Assembly (NCBI GenBank): GCA_964476505.1
Contig: CAYZAW010000003.1
Span: 1-64,000 of the forward strand
Length of the DNA stretch: 64,000 nucleotides
Origin: CAYZAW01 sp964476505
Lineage (GTDB): Bacteria > Bacillota > Clostridia > Christensenellales > CAG-138
Reading direction: 5' to 3'
Under the pieces are notes generated by a model. The model had not been told where the DNA came from, made no database searches, and worked only from the letters and a program-made list of their open reading frames with translations. The position numbers were made by a program, and so were the translations under genes. Below are positions 1-9,564 of the stretch, piece after piece (position 1 is the first letter of the stretch; each line of letters starts with the position of its first letter).

Positions 1-427
1 GCTCCCAATCGCAGGAGGAGCCCAGCTTTTTTAACTGCTGCACGATTCTGCCGCCGTATATCTTACGCCATTCCCACGCGCGCTCTAAGAACGCCTCGCG
101 GCCGACATCCAGCTTGTGCAAGCCTTCCTTTGCCATCTGCTCCACGATTTTGACCTCGGTGGCAATGGATGCGTGATCCGTGCCGGGCAGCCAAAGCGTT
201 TCAAAGCCGCTCATGCGTTTATAGCGAATGAGAACGTCTTGCAGGGTATTATCCAGCGCATGACCCATATGCAGCTGCCCCGTGATGTTGGGTGGGGGAA
301 TTACGATGCAGTACGGGGGCTTGTTGGGGTTTGCCTCGGCGTGAAAGTAACCGTTCTTTTCCCATTTTTCGTACAAACGGTTTTCCACTGCGCTGTGGTC
401 GTAGGTTTTGTTCATTTCGTTTGCCAT
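1..427 (-). CDS. valS: Valyl-tRNA synthetase, N-terminal part (runs off window)
   Basis: Charges tRNA-Val with valine in the cytoplasm. Only the first ~142 codons are present. Translation from the ATG at 427 gives a class I synthetase N terminus with the [15 protein letters not shown] block (HIGH motif as HMGH) and the [10 protein letters not shown] segment typical of ValS. The start is fixed by AGAAGGAGGAACC just upstream. Transcription comes through a T-box leader whose likely specifier is GUC, which agrees with a valine enzyme. The C-terminal part, including KMSKS, lies outside the window. Confidence 0.96.
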   Translation of the reverse strand, partial: MANEMNKTYDHSAVENRLYEKWEKNGYFHAEANPNKPPYCIVIPPPNITGQLHMGHALDNTLQDVLIRYKRMSGFETLWLPGTDHASIATEVKIVEQMAKEGLHKLDVGREAFLERAWEWRKIYGGRIVQQLKKLGSSCDWE

Positions 428-468
428 AGGTTCCTCCTTCTATTCCGGTAAGTGATAAAAACAAAAAA

Positions 469-704
469 CGCTTTCATCCGTAAAGGACGAAAACGCTCGC
501 GGTACCACCTTTTTTGCGCGGGATATGGCCCCGCGCCTCTTAACGCCGTAACGTGGCTGTTCGTGCGGGGTTACTGCATTCCCCCCGCAAGCTCAAAAGC
601 GACCTTCCGTTTTCCCTAAGCCAGCGACCCTTTCAGCCGGTGAAGCCGCCTCTCTGCTGCCGTAAATAACGTACTCCTCTTTCTCATTGCCCGTTATTCG
701 ATTA
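469..704 (-). promoter_or_regulatory. T-box riboswitch leader of valS
   Basis: This 325-bp gap between hemZ and valS holds a T-box leader. The conserved GGTGGTACCGCG antiterminator element is at 509-498 (minus strand). It is followed by a terminator, an 11-bp stem CGTTTTCGTCC/GGATGAAAGCG with a TTTAC loop and TTTTTT, ending near 469. Stem I lies upstream, with AGTA and GAA elements like the specifier-loop S-turn. The likely specifier is GTC at 628-626, followed by a purine. Uncharged tRNA-Val would stabilise the antiterminator and allow valS transcription. The T-box core is seen directly; the specifier is inferred by position. Confidence 0.93.
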
Positions 705-710
705 CGGTTC

Positions 711-739
711 AGTATACCCGCTGGTACTGCTTCTGTCAA
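711..739 (-). promoter_or_regulatory. SigA-type promoter of the valS T-box leader
   Basis: On the minus strand, TTGACA (739-734), a 17-bp spacer and TATACT (716-711). This is near consensus and lies immediately upstream of the T-box leader, partly behind the 3' end of hemZ. Confidence 0.85.
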
Positions 740-752
740 GGCGAAAAACGCG

Positions 753-2243
753 TTATTCCTGCATAAAAAGCCTGCGTTTTTCTTCATAGAGCCGATCCAG
801 CTTATTGCCGTACACCTGTACTTCCTTGGGGTTGGGCACGCGCTCCACGCGGCATTCCCGCCCGGGGAACACGCGCTTGGACATTGCGCCCGCACCGTGC
901 GCCATAATGCTTGTGAGTTCCTCCATCATGTTCACGTTATACACGCATACAAAGCCCGGCTTGGCATAGCCCACGTTTTCCAAATTGCCCCGCATATACT
1001 TTTGCCGGTACATGTAATAGGGCAGCATGCCAAGTGCCTTGGCGGTTTCCCTTCCGGCGTGTACCATTTCCTCCGCCGTATCCGCGCTTGGGAGGGGATA
1101 CTCCTCCAATTGCTGCTTTAAACGGGAGGAGCGCTTTACGGCAAGCGTGTGCACCGTAAGGCTTTCGGGAGACAGCGCCTTTACCGCGTCCAGCGTGTAT
1201 TGAAAATCCTGCGCGGTTTCGCCCGGTAAGCCGGCGATCACATCCATATTGATGTTTGTAAAGCCCGCCTGCCGCGCCATGGCATACGCCTGTTCTATCT
1301 CCTTTGCCGTGTGCAGGCGGCCAATACGGGTAAGGGTTGCATCATTCATGGTTTGGGGATTTACAGAAATACGCGTAACGCCCCGTTCTCGCATCACCGC
1401 CAGCTTTTCTGCATTGATGGTATCCGGCCGCCCCGCCTCCACCGTCAGCTCCAAGCCCTGTACGGCGTACTGCTCCAAGGTAAAGCGCAGCAACCGGTCT
1501 AACTCCTTTGCGGAAAGCACCGTGGGCGTTCCGCCGCCCACATACAGGCTGCCAATACAAAACCCGGCTTCTTTTAATAACGCCGCGCCCCGGCGGATAT
1601 CCTCATACAACGCATTTAAATAGCCGGGCAGCTTTTCGCCCTTGCCCAGCACCTCCGCCGCAAAGGAACAATACAGGCAGCGGGTCTTGCAAAAAGGAAT
1701 GCCAACGTACACCTCCGCCTGCCGGGGCTTTGCGGCCTCGATGACCGGCTGCTGCACCGATACGATCTCCCGCGCCAATTGCAGCTTTTCCGGGCGTACG
1801 TCAAACACATTGGAAAACATCTGCTCCGCCTGCGTCTCGCCCTCGGTTTCGTACAACTCCCGAAGCAGCCTTGTAGGGCGGATACCCGTCAACGAGCCCC
1901 AAGGCAGCGGTGTATCATACAGCTTTTGCAAACAGCGAAACGCGCACACCTTGATGCAGCGCTTTTCCACCCGTTTTTTAAGAAGAGGGCTGTTTCCCGC
2001 CAGTTCCATGGAAAATGCATATTGCGCCTGCTTGCAAGAAGCGCCGTCTACGCAACGGCAAATGGCTGCGGTGTTCGTGCCCGTTGTTGTTTGCGTAACA
2101 GCAAGAAATAAGCCGTCAAACGTTTGTTCTTCGGCCTGTGGCGCGTTTGCAGGCATTACCTCCGCCATGCCAAGCACGGCGCGAATTTCGTCCGCAATGT
2201 CGCTGAAGTATTCCGGTTTATCGGTATAAAGCCTTGCTACCAT
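753..2243 (-). CDS. hemZ: Coproporphyrinogen dehydrogenase-type radical SAM protein HemZ
   Basis: Radical SAM enzyme of 496 residues, the HemZ type of oxygen-independent coproporphyrinogen III oxidase-like protein found in Firmicutes. The iron-sulfur motif is GIPFCKTRCLYCSF (C185, C189, C192). The upstream TGIRPTRLLRE block is typical of HemZ and absent from HemN. The ATG at 2243 has AAGGGAG upstream and overlaps the end of the MBL gene by 7 nt, so it is the last gene of the apt-relA-dtd-MBL-hemZ run. A true role in haem synthesis is not certain, because HemZ-like proteins also occur in clostridia that lack the pathway. Confidence 0.9.
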   Translation of the reverse strand: MVARLYTDKPEYFSDIADEIRAVLGMAEVMPANAPQAEEQTFDGLFLAVTQTTTGTNTAAICRCVDGASCKQAQYAFSMELAGNSPLLKKRVEKRCIKVCAFRCLQKLYDTPLPWGSLTGIRPTRLLRELYETEGETQAEQMFSNVFDVRPEKLQLAREIVSVQQPVIEAAKPRQAEVYVGIPFCKTRCLYCSFAAEVLGKGEKLPGYLNALYEDIRRGAALLKEAGFCIGSLYVGGGTPTVLSAKELDRLLRFTLEQYAVQGLELTVEAGRPDTINAEKLAVMRERGVTRISVNPQTMNDATLTRIGRLHTAKEIEQAYAMARQAGFTNINMDVIAGLPGETAQDFQYTLDAVKALSPESLTVHTLAVKRSSRLKQQLEEYPLPSADTAEEMVHAGRETAKALGMLPYYMYRQKYMRGNLENVGYAKPGFVCVYNVNMMEELTSIMAHGAGAMSKRVFPGRECRVERVPNPKEVQVYGNKLDRLYEEKRRLFMQE

Positions 2244-2881
2244 CGTTCTCCCTTATAACGCTGCACAAAGGGGTTCCTGGCCCGCTCAAATTCCAATGTG
2301 GTGGGGCGCATGTGTCCCGGGTATACATTCGCATCTCCGGGCAGTTCAAACAGTGTTTTTGCAACGGAGCGGTACAGCGCCTCTTCGTCGGAACCGGGAA
2401 AGTCCGCCCTGCCAACGCTCAACCGGAACAGCGTGTCCCCGGTAAACAGCGTTTTTTCTTCCGCAAACCAATAGCATACGCCTCCCGGCGTGTGCCCCGG
2501 CGTGTGCAGCACAACCGCTTGCATAGAGCCAACGGTAATGGAATCGTTTTCTTGCAGGAGCCTGTTTGCGGTAAACGTTTCTACGCGGGCATTCATCAAA
2601 GCCGCCAAGCTTGCGTTTTCGTTTTCCGGCATGAAAGCGTCTGCCGCATGGATGCAGACCTCCGCCCCCGTGGCCTCCGCCAAGCGCTTGACCCCGCCGA
2701 TATGGTCAAAATGCCCATGTGTTAACAGTATCCGTTCGCAGTGCAACCCTTGCGCAAGCAGAAACGCGGATACCGGTAGGTACGCCGCCGGGTCTATCAC
2801 GGCGCAGTTCTGTTCGCCCTCTTTCCAGATCACATAGGCGTTCACGTCCAGCGGCCCGCAAACGATGGTTTCTATTTGCAT
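2237..2881 (-). CDS. Metallo-beta-lactamase fold hydrolase (YqgX/GloB-like)
   Basis: A 214-residue MBL-fold protein with the binuclear zinc motif LTHGHFDHIGG (THxHxDH type), a further LHTPGHTPGG histidine and FTGDTLF, as in the small YqgX/glyoxalase II-like group. Its substrate cannot be told; thioester hydrolysis is common in the family. It lies 7 nt downstream of dtd and overlaps hemZ by 7 nt, the usual Clostridia arrangement. Confidence 0.88.
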   Translation of the reverse strand: MQIETIVCGPLDVNAYVIWKEGEQNCAVIDPAAYLPVSAFLLAQGLHCERILLTHGHFDHIGGVKRLAEATGAEVCIHAADAFMPENENASLAALMNARVETFTANRLLQENDSITVGSMQAVVLHTPGHTPGGVCYWFAEEKTLFTGDTLFRLSVGRADFPGSDEEALYRSVAKTLFELPGDANVYPGHMRPTTLEFERARNPFVQRYKGERW

Positions 2882-2888
2882 AGCATCC

Positions 2889-3335
2889 TCAAAACAGCTT
2901 TTTGCTTTCCAAGAGTATGGTCACAGGCCCGTCGTTGATCAATGCAACATCCATTACCGCCTGAAACTCGCCCGTTTCTACAGGAACGCTTTCCTGCAGG
3001 ATGGCAATACACTTTTCGTACAGCGGAATGGCGGTCTCCGGGCGCGCCGCCTTGATAAAGCTTGGCCTGCGGCCCTTTCTGGCGTCCCCGTACAGGGTAA
3101 ACTGGGATACCAATAAAATGCTCCCGCCCACGTCCGTAATGGAAAGGTTCATCTTCTCCTCCGCGTCCTCAAACACGCGAAGGCCTATGAGCTTATCGCA
3201 AATATACCGGGCGTCTGCCTCGGTATCCGTGTCCTCCACGCCCAACAGAACCATATAGCCCTTGCCGATCTTTCCGATCACACGGCCGTCCGTGGTAACG
3301 CTGGCTTCCTTTACCCGCTGTACTACTGCTCGCAT
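2889..3335 (-). CDS. dtd: D-aminoacyl-tRNA deacylase
   Basis: Removes D-amino acids, and Gly from mischarged tRNA-Ala, as a homodimer. It has 148 residues, the full family length. It starts [14 protein letters not shown] and carries [20 protein letters not shown] (SQFTL motif) and the C-terminal [12 protein letters not shown] block (here [14 protein letters not shown]), which form the cross-dimer active site. It lies 10 nt after relA, an arrangement conserved in Firmicutes. Confidence 0.96.
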   Translation of the reverse strand: MRAVVQRVKEASVTTDGRVIGKIGKGYMVLLGVEDTDTEADARYICDKLIGLRVFEDAEEKMNLSITDVGGSILLVSQFTLYGDARKGRRPSFIKAARPETAIPLYEKCIAILQESVPVETGEFQAVMDVALINDGPVTILLESKKLF

Positions 3336-3345
3336 GTATTGCTCC

Positions 3346-5541
3346 TTAATTGCTTATTCTGTAAACGTCATTGATGCCCCGTATCTTTTTGAGGCCCTTG
3401 ATCACATTGGTGAGCTGGCTTGCGTTATTCACTTCAAAAGACATCTGCACGTTGACGGAGCCGTTCTTGTCTGCCTTTGCGTTCAGCGCGGAAATGCCCA
3501 AGTCGAAGCTCATCAAAAGCTGGGTGATATCCATGACCACACCCGGCCTGTCTACCGCCGAAATATGGATATTTGCCATATAGGTAGAGCGCACGTCCGT
3601 TGCCCATTCCACAGGCACCATGCGATCTTCCTCCCGGAACAGGTCGCCCACGTTGGGGCAGTCGCTGCGGTGGATGGAAACGCCTCTGCCGCGGGTGATG
3701 TAGCCTACGATGTCGTCTCCCGGCAGCGGACTGCAGCACTGGGCAAAGCGTACCACCATGTTTGGCTCCCCTTTTACGATGATGCCACGGGAACCGCCGC
3801 TGTGCTGCGGCTTTGGTGCCGTTTGGGTCGTCAGCCCTTCGTTTAGGCTGTTGATCTTTTCTTCCAGCAGCTGCTGTTTTTCGGTTTTGCGATACTGCTC
3901 CAGCAGTTTATGGAGTATTTGCCCTGTGGAAAGGCCGCCGTAGCCGATGGTGGCGTAAATATCCTCTAAGGAGGTCATGTTATACCGCTTGAGGATATCC
4001 GCGTAAAACTCCTGCTTCATCAGTGTGGAAAGCTGCTGTCCGTGGCGTTTGGCGGCTTCCTCCAGCATTTCCCTGCCTTTTTGGATGTTCTCCTCGCGGT
4101 TGGCCTTTTTGAACCACTGGCGAATCTTCACCTTGGCCTGCTGAGTCTTTACGATATTGATCCAATCCCGGCTGGGGCCTGCTTGGCTGGCAGAGGTGAT
4201 GATCTCCACCACGTCGTTGGTTTTTAATTTGTAATCCAACCGCACCATCACGCCGTTGACCTTGGCGTGCTGGCAGTGATGGCCTACGTTGGTGTGGATG
4301 CGGTACGCAAAATCCAGCGGTGTGGAGCCGGTAGGCAAGTCCAATATCTCGCCGTTTGGGGTCAGCACGAACACATACTCGCTGAAGAAATCCTTCATGA
4401 TGTTATCCACGAATTCCTTCGCGCTTTCCGTATCGTCCTCGGTTTCCAGCGCCTGCCTGAGCCAGCCCAGCTTACTGTCCAGCTCGTCCTGTACGTTGCG
4501 GCCTTCCTTATACATCCAATGCGCCGCGATGCCGTATTCCGCCGTGCGGTGCATCTCTACGGTTCTGATCTGCACCTCAAAGGGAATGCCCTCCGCCCCA
4601 AACAGCGTGGTATGCAAGGAACGATACATGTTGGGCTTTGGCATGGCGATATAATCCTTGAACCGCCCGGGCATGGGCTTCCAAAGGGAGTGTATCACGC
4701 CCAGCGCCGCGTAACAGTCGTTCACCGTTTGCACGATCACGCGAATTGCCAACAGGTCGTATATCTCCTCCAACGGCCTGTTCTGCTTGACCATTTTGCG
4801 GTAGATGCTGTATAAATGCTTCGGCCTGCCGTTGATCTCCGCCTGAATCCCCAGCTTGTCCATCTGCTCGCTGATAACGGCGATGGCGCTTTTTAATATC
4901 TCTTTTCGCTGCTCTTGTAAGGGAGCGATGGCAGCGCGGAGCTTTTCGTATTCCTCGGGCATCAGGTGCATAAAGGAGAGATCCTCCAACTCGCACTTGA
5001 TAGCGCCCATGCCGAAGCGATGCGCCAAGGGCGCGTATACCTCCAGCGTTTCTTTGGCTTTCCTTACGCGCTTTGCAGTGTTGCAGTATTCCAGTGTGCG
5101 CATGTTATGCAGGCGGTCTGTGAGCTTGATGATGACCACCCGCACGTCGTTTGCGATGGCAAGGAACATCTTTCGGAGGTTTTCCGCCTGCTGCTCTTCC
5201 TTGGTGATGAAGGTTTGCGCGCCGGACTTGGTCAGCTTGGTAACGCCGTCTACCATGGTGGCGATCTCGCTGCCGAATTCCTCCGCCACGATGGCAACGG
5301 TAATATCCTTGCCGTCCTCTACCACATCGTGTAAAAGGCCTGCGATCACGGTGGCGGAGTCCATGCCAAGGTCGTACAGCATCATTGCAACGGCTTCCGG
5401 GTGGATATAGTATTCCTCGCCGGATTCCCGCTTTTGCCCCTCATGGGCTTTTTTTGCAAAGGCAATGGCTTTTTCAAGCAGACTAAGCTGTTCTGCCGTA
5501 AAGCTCTGCTTGCATTTATCGTATAGCATGCTGTTTTCCAT
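3346..5541 (-). CDS. relA: Bifunctional (p)ppGpp synthetase/hydrolase
   Basis: Long RSH protein of 731 residues that makes and degrades (p)ppGpp in the stringent response. The N-terminal hydrolase HD domain has an intact HDVVED (71-76). The synthetase domain has the RFKD motif of bifunctional enzymes (RXKD, not EXDD) and YRSLHTT. The regulatory half has a TGS domain ([24 protein letters not shown]), a CC region and a C-terminal ACT domain. The ATG at 5541 has AAGGAGGT eight bases upstream. It follows apt, from which a 26-bp palindrome separates it. Confidence 0.97.
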   Translation of the reverse strand: MENSMLYDKCKQSFTAEQLSLLEKAIAFAKKAHEGQKRESGEEYYIHPEAVAMMLYDLGMDSATVIAGLLHDVVEDGKDITVAIVAEEFGSEIATMVDGVTKLTKSGAQTFITKEEQQAENLRKMFLAIANDVRVVIIKLTDRLHNMRTLEYCNTAKRVRKAKETLEVYAPLAHRFGMGAIKCELEDLSFMHLMPEEYEKLRAAIAPLQEQRKEILKSAIAVISEQMDKLGIQAEINGRPKHLYSIYRKMVKQNRPLEEIYDLLAIRVIVQTVNDCYAALGVIHSLWKPMPGRFKDYIAMPKPNMYRSLHTTLFGAEGIPFEVQIRTVEMHRTAEYGIAAHWMYKEGRNVQDELDSKLGWLRQALETEDDTESAKEFVDNIMKDFFSEYVFVLTPNGEILDLPTGSTPLDFAYRIHTNVGHHCQHAKVNGVMVRLDYKLKTNDVVEIITSASQAGPSRDWINIVKTQQAKVKIRQWFKKANREENIQKGREMLEEAAKRHGQQLSTLMKQEFYADILKRYNMTSLEDIYATIGYGGLSTGQILHKLLEQYRKTEKQQLLEEKINSLNEGLTTQTAPKPQHSGGSRGIIVKGEPNMVVRFAQCCSPLPGDDIVGYITRGRGVSIHRSDCPNVGDLFREEDRMVPVEWATDVRSTYMANIHISAVDRPGVVMDITQLLMSFDLGISALNAKADKNGSVNVQMSFEVNNASQLTNVIKGLKKIRGINDVYRISN

Positions 5542-5582
5542 GGCACGTACCTCCTTTCCGCCGTACTTGTAAAAGTAATGAA

Positions 5583-5608
5583 GAAATCAACGGCTAGCCG
5601 TTGATTTC
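5583..5608. repeat. 26-bp perfect palindrome between apt and relA
   Basis: The sequence from 5583 to 5608 equals its own reverse complement: 12-bp arms GAAATCAACGGC and GCCGTTGATTTC around TA. As RNA it would form a strong hairpin about 20 nt past the apt stop. The minus-strand tail TTCATTACTTTT is only moderately T-rich, so it could be a leaky terminator, an RNA-processing hairpin or a dyad operator for relA. Confidence 0.75.
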
Positions 5609-5629
5609 AAATGCTTTTCGCTTATTTTA

Positions 5630-6142
5630 CTAGAAAACCATCACGGAATCAACATCATAATCCCGAAGCGTCTCCCGACCGTTGAGCTCATCCAGCTCAA
5701 TGGCAAAGCGTGCGGCTACTACCTTGCCGCCTGCCTGCTCTACCAGCCTTGCGGTGGCAAGCGCCGTACCGCCGGTAGCTAACAGGTCGTCTACGATGGC
5801 AACGCGCTGCCCGGGCTTGATGGCATCTTCATGCACTTCCAGAACATCGGTGCCGTATTCCAAGCCGTATTCGTAGCGGTTGGTTTTGCAGGGAAGCTTG
5901 CCGGGCTTACGCGCCACGATAAAGCCCGCGCCAAGGGCGTACGCCAGCGCTGAGCCAATTACAAAGCCGCGCGCCTCGGGGCCTATGACCAATTCCACAT
6001 TGAGATCCTTAACGGATTCCGCCATGCGGTCGATCAGCTCATGGTACGCCTCCGGGTTCTTTAACAGCGTTGTAATGTCGCGAAACATGATCCCTTCCTT
6101 GGGAAAGTCCGGAATATTACGGATGGTTGCAGCAAGATCCAT
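5630..6142 (-). CDS. apt: Adenine phosphoribosyltransferase
   Basis: Converts adenine and PRPP to AMP (purine salvage). It has 170 residues, full length for Apt. The start MDLAATIRNIPDFPKEGIMF and the PRPP loop VAIVDDLLATGGTALA are diagnostic, and GPEARGFVIG is the adenine-specific segment. It lies between recJ and relA, as in most Firmicutes. Confidence 0.97.
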   Translation of the reverse strand: MDLAATIRNIPDFPKEGIMFRDITTLLKNPEAYHELIDRMAESVKDLNVELVIGPEARGFVIGSALAYALGAGFIVARKPGKLPCKTNRYEYGLEYGTDVLEVHEDAIKPGQRVAIVDDLLATGGTALATARLVEQAGGKVVAARFAIELDELNGRETLRDYDVDSVMVF

Positions 6143-6173
6143 TTTGTCCTCCTCCGTGCATAAGGCACGCTAT

Positions 6174-8570
6174 TCAACTTTCTGCCGTGGTCATCGCAGC
6201 CAAAGCCGCGGAATAAATACTGCTGTTTGATAACGGTTTGTTTTCGCAGCCGTTCACCCGGCTAACGGTTTCCTCTTGCTCGTTGAACACATAAAAGCCC
6301 AGCTCGCAAAACACCGAAAGCCACAGAAGCCCCGCTTCCCGCCCTTCTAAGCGTTCCGCCGCAAGCAGCAATTCTTCTAAAGCGGCTTCGCCGTTTCGCA
6401 GCACAGCCCCATAGGCTGAAAAATACTGCTTTGCGGTTTCCCGGTTTGCCTTTAGCGGGGCAAAAAACGCATCGCCGCAAGTGCGCGGTATCGAAGCATA
6501 AACGCTTTGTGGTACCGATACCTCCGGCATAGCGGTAAACCCATAGAAAAACGCCTGCCCAAAGCCTGTTGCGGTAAGCCCGCATAAGTCGGGAGCCAGC
6601 ACCAAGGCATTGTACCCGCCTTGCCCGCAGCTTTCCATGGAAACGTCGATACACTGGGCAAGGCCGCAATCCAGCAACAGCCTTTGCAGCCGGAGCGCCT
6701 CCTGCGGCATACCGCACAGCACCAGCGTGCCGTACCGGCTTTTCTTTAGCGCCGTAACCAACGTTTCGTCCGCATCCTTTGCGGCAACAGCTTCGTGAGA
6801 AACGCCGCGACTACTAGTATACATAACATTTCGGAAAAATGCATCATAAAAATTATACGAACGCCGCGTTACATAGCCTTCGTCCGCAAAAAACGACACG
6901 TCCTTTGCACACTTTAACAACAGCTGTATGCTCTTATGCTGCTTGTATTCGTTGATAGACGGGGTAAACAGGAGATCGTAACACTCGCCCTCGGCCAACG
7001 CCTCTGCCTGTTCGCCCAGATGAAACGCCACCACCGGCGCTCGCCAGCCCCGCTGTACCGCCGTGGCCTGCAAATGGCTGCCGGTTTTTCCTACCCGGCG
7101 TATGCTGGTAAGAGCCGTGCTTCTGGTGCAAAACACCGGCTGGGGATTGCCCTCTCCAAAGGGTGCCAGTTGCGCAAATTCATTGGCGACCCCCATGGTC
7201 AGATCGCGGATTTCTGTTTCCATATCGTAATACCGGGTGGGAACAAACGCGTCCTCCGGTATATGATCTGCCAAATATGTGTTGAAGTCCTCAAAAAAGC
7301 CCGCAAACGCGCTGTGCGCCATGGTAAGCCCCGCCGCCTGTGCGTGCCCGCCAAAGCGGATAAAACGCGCAGAAAAGGCGTTTAGACACTCGTACAGGTT
7401 GACCCCCGGAATACTGCGTCCGGAGCCCGTGAGGCAATCCCCTTCCAACGAAAAGAGAATGACGGGCTTGTAATACGCCTCCGCTAGCCTTGATGCCACG
7501 ATTCCGATAACGCCCGGATTCCATCCCACGCCGTAGAGAAGTATCGCGCGGTTTTGCAGAAGATCATAGCTCTTTAGCTGGGCGTTGGCAGACTTTAGTA
7601 TTTCCTGCTCCGCCGCCTGCCGCTTTTCATTTTCGCCGTTCAATTCCAATGCGATAGGCAGCGCCTCTTCCTTGTTTTTGCATAACAGCAGCTGTACGCC
7701 CCGGGCGGCATCGCCCATGCGTCCGGCGGCATTCAGGCGCGGCGCGGCGCGAAACAGCAGCATATCGCTGTCAATGGCGTTTTCGCCGCAGCCCGCAGCG
7801 GACAGCAGCGCCATGATACCAGGCACGCTTGGCATGTTTTTGATGCCCTCAGCCACGATCACGCGATTTTCGTTTAGCAATGGCACAACGTCTGCTACCG
7901 TTGCCAAGGCCGCAAGCGCCAGATAGGGTGTGATCTCTTCACAACCCAATGCCTGCACCAGCTTTAGCGCAACGCCCGCACCGCAAAGCTTGGAGAAGGG
8001 ATAGCGGCTGCCCTCCCGCTCCGCGTCGATCACGGCGGCGCATTCGGGGAGTTTGTCCGGGCACTGGTGATGGTCGGTCACCACCACCTCCATGCCAAGG
8101 GCATACGCCAAAGCAATCTCCGGCTTGGCAGATACGCCATTGTCCACGGTAACGATCAGCTTTACCCCGTCCTCCGCCAGCATTCGCACGGTTTTTTCGT
8201 TCATGCCGTATCCGTCCGTATGCCGGGAGGGAATGAAATACCGCACCGCCGCGCCGATCGCGCTAAGATACCGGGTCATAATGGCGGTGGCACAGATACC
8301 GTCTACATCATAATCCCCGTAAACGGCAATGGACTCCTGTTCCTGTACGGCGAAGCGGATACGATCTACCGCCGCCTGCATATCCGGCAGCAAAAAAGGA
8401 TCGTGCAGTTGGGCAAGGCTGGGGTGTAAAAACGCCTGTATATCGTCTGTTTCGCGCAGTCCGCGCGCGTAAAGCGCCGCAGCCATCATGGGCGATACGG
8501 CGTTTTCCTGCGCGATGCGGGCAACCTCGCTTTGGTCTGCCTGCGCAAATTTAGACAACAGCTGTAACAT
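6174..8570 (-). CDS. recJ: Single-stranded-DNA-specific exonuclease RecJ
   Basis: 5'-3' ssDNA exonuclease of recombination and repair, 798 residues. The DHH phosphoesterase core carries YGDYDVDGICATA (motif I), VTVDNGVSAKPE (motif II) and VVVTDHHQ (motif III). A DHHA1 domain with FGGHAQAAGLT follows, then an OB-like region. About 240 further residues have no motif I recognise, as in other long Firmicutes RecJ proteins. A terminator precedes it at 8578-8608, so it may depend on read-through from secDF or on a promoter I did not find. Confidence 0.94.
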   Translation of the reverse strand: MLQLLSKFAQADQSEVARIAQENAVSPMMAAALYARGLRETDDIQAFLHPSLAQLHDPFLLPDMQAAVDRIRFAVQEQESIAVYGDYDVDGICATAIMTRYLSAIGAAVRYFIPSRHTDGYGMNEKTVRMLAEDGVKLIVTVDNGVSAKPEIALAYALGMEVVVTDHHQCPDKLPECAAVIDAEREGSRYPFSKLCGAGVALKLVQALGCEEITPYLALAALATVADVVPLLNENRVIVAEGIKNMPSVPGIMALLSAAGCGENAIDSDMLLFRAAPRLNAAGRMGDAARGVQLLLCKNKEEALPIALELNGENEKRQAAEQEILKSANAQLKSYDLLQNRAILLYGVGWNPGVIGIVASRLAEAYYKPVILFSLEGDCLTGSGRSIPGVNLYECLNAFSARFIRFGGHAQAAGLTMAHSAFAGFFEDFNTYLADHIPEDAFVPTRYYDMETEIRDLTMGVANEFAQLAPFGEGNPQPVFCTRSTALTSIRRVGKTGSHLQATAVQRGWRAPVVAFHLGEQAEALAEGECYDLLFTPSINEYKQHKSIQLLLKCAKDVSFFADEGYVTRRSYNFYDAFFRNVMYTSSRGVSHEAVAAKDADETLVTALKKSRYGTLVLCGMPQEALRLQRLLLDCGLAQCIDVSMESCGQGGYNALVLAPDLCGLTATGFGQAFFYGFTAMPEVSVPQSVYASIPRTCGDAFFAPLKANRETAKQYFSAYGAVLRNGEAALEELLLAAERLEGREAGLLWLSVFCELGFYVFNEQEETVSRVNGCENKPLSNSSIYSAALAAMTTAES

Positions 8571-8577
8571 GGCATCC

Positions 8578-8608
8578 TCAAAAGAAGGGCGAACTCCTGT
8601 CCGCCCTT
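8578..8608 (-). terminator. Terminator after secF
   Basis: Minus strand: AAGGGCG, a 10-nt loop and CGCCCTT, followed by CTTTT. It lies 11 nt beyond the secF stop and just before recJ. Confidence 0.75.
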
Positions 8609-8618
8609 CCGTGGTTCG

Positions 8619-9551
8619 TTATTTTTTCTTGGTGTTGGTTGCCTTTTGTTTGGCGCTTCTCATCTTATCCGCACGGCGGACATACCACGTGGCCCACATG
8701 GGTCCAGCCAGGAAGATGGAAGAATATGTGCCTGCCAGTAAGCCGATGATGATGGGCAGAGCGAACTGACGGATGGACTCCACGCCCAGCACGTACAACA
8801 TCACGATGGTAGCCAGCGTGGTGATGGAGGTGTTGATGGAGCGCGTCATCGTTTGGCTGATGCTCTTGTTTACGATCTCTACCCGGTGCTTATCCACCGC
8901 GGCGTCGCTTTTACTGTTTTCACGGATACGGTCGAACACAACGATGGTGTTGTTGATGGAATAGCCAACGATGGTCAGTACCGCCGCAATGAACGGGGAG
9001 TTGACCGGTATCCGCAGGATGCAGGTGAACGCCAACATGATCACAACGTCGTGAATGAGCGCCAGCACAGCAGCCAAGCCGGAGTACAGCTCAAAGCGGA
9101 TCCAAATGTATACCAGAATAAGCGCGCTTGCGATCAATATGGAGAGGAAGGCGTTGCGAACCAAGTCCTTGCTGGCAACACCGTCCACGCGGTCAACCGC
9201 GGTGATTTCCGCTTGGGGATAGGTTGCCTGCACGGTTTCCAGCACCGCCACACGCGCGTCGCTTTCCGCAGCGTCGTCGTTCTTGCTCTTCATGCGGATA
9301 TCCACCAGCGTCTGGGAGGAGGCGGAAGCTCCGGTGCGTACCGCCTGTGCATCCCCCAAGCCGTTTGCGGTCAGCGCATTGGTGATAACGCTCATGTCAT
9401 AATCGCCCTTGAGGTCGATGGTAAACAGCGTACCGCCGGTGAAATCCACGCCGACGTTCAAGCCGCCCGCAAAGATGCCCACAACGATGCCAACAAGAAT
9501 GATGGCGGCGGAAACGCAAGCCATAGTCTTAAACTTCTTAACGAAATCCAT
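8619..9551 (-). CDS. secF: Protein translocase subunit SecF
   Basis: Membrane partner of SecD that uses the proton motive force to help pull proteins through SecYEG. It has 310 residues and six predicted membrane helices: one near the N terminus, then a periplasmic loop, then five in the C-terminal half. The GGLNVGVDFTGGTLF segment and IVVFDRIREN are characteristic. It lies 13 nt after secD. Confidence 0.96.
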   Translation of the reverse strand: MDFVKKFKTMACVSAAIILVGIVVGIFAGGLNVGVDFTGGTLFTIDLKGDYDMSVITNALTANGLGDAQAVRTGASASSQTLVDIRMKSKNDDAAESDARVAVLETVQATYPQAEITAVDRVDGVASKDLVRNAFLSILIASALILVYIWIRFELYSGLAAVLALIHDVVIMLAFTCILRIPVNSPFIAAVLTIVGYSINNTIVVFDRIRENSKSDAAVDKHRVEIVNKSISQTMTRSINTSITTLATIVMLYVLGVESIRQFALPIIIGLLAGTYSSIFLAGPMWATWYVRRADKMRSAKQKATNTKKK

Positions 9552-9564
9552 TGCGCTTCCCTCC

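Noticed and set aside
1642..2229. 195-residue open frame antisense to hemZ
   Set aside because: It lies wholly inside a clear gene on the other strand, has no ribosome site or family match, and such frames are common at this GC content.
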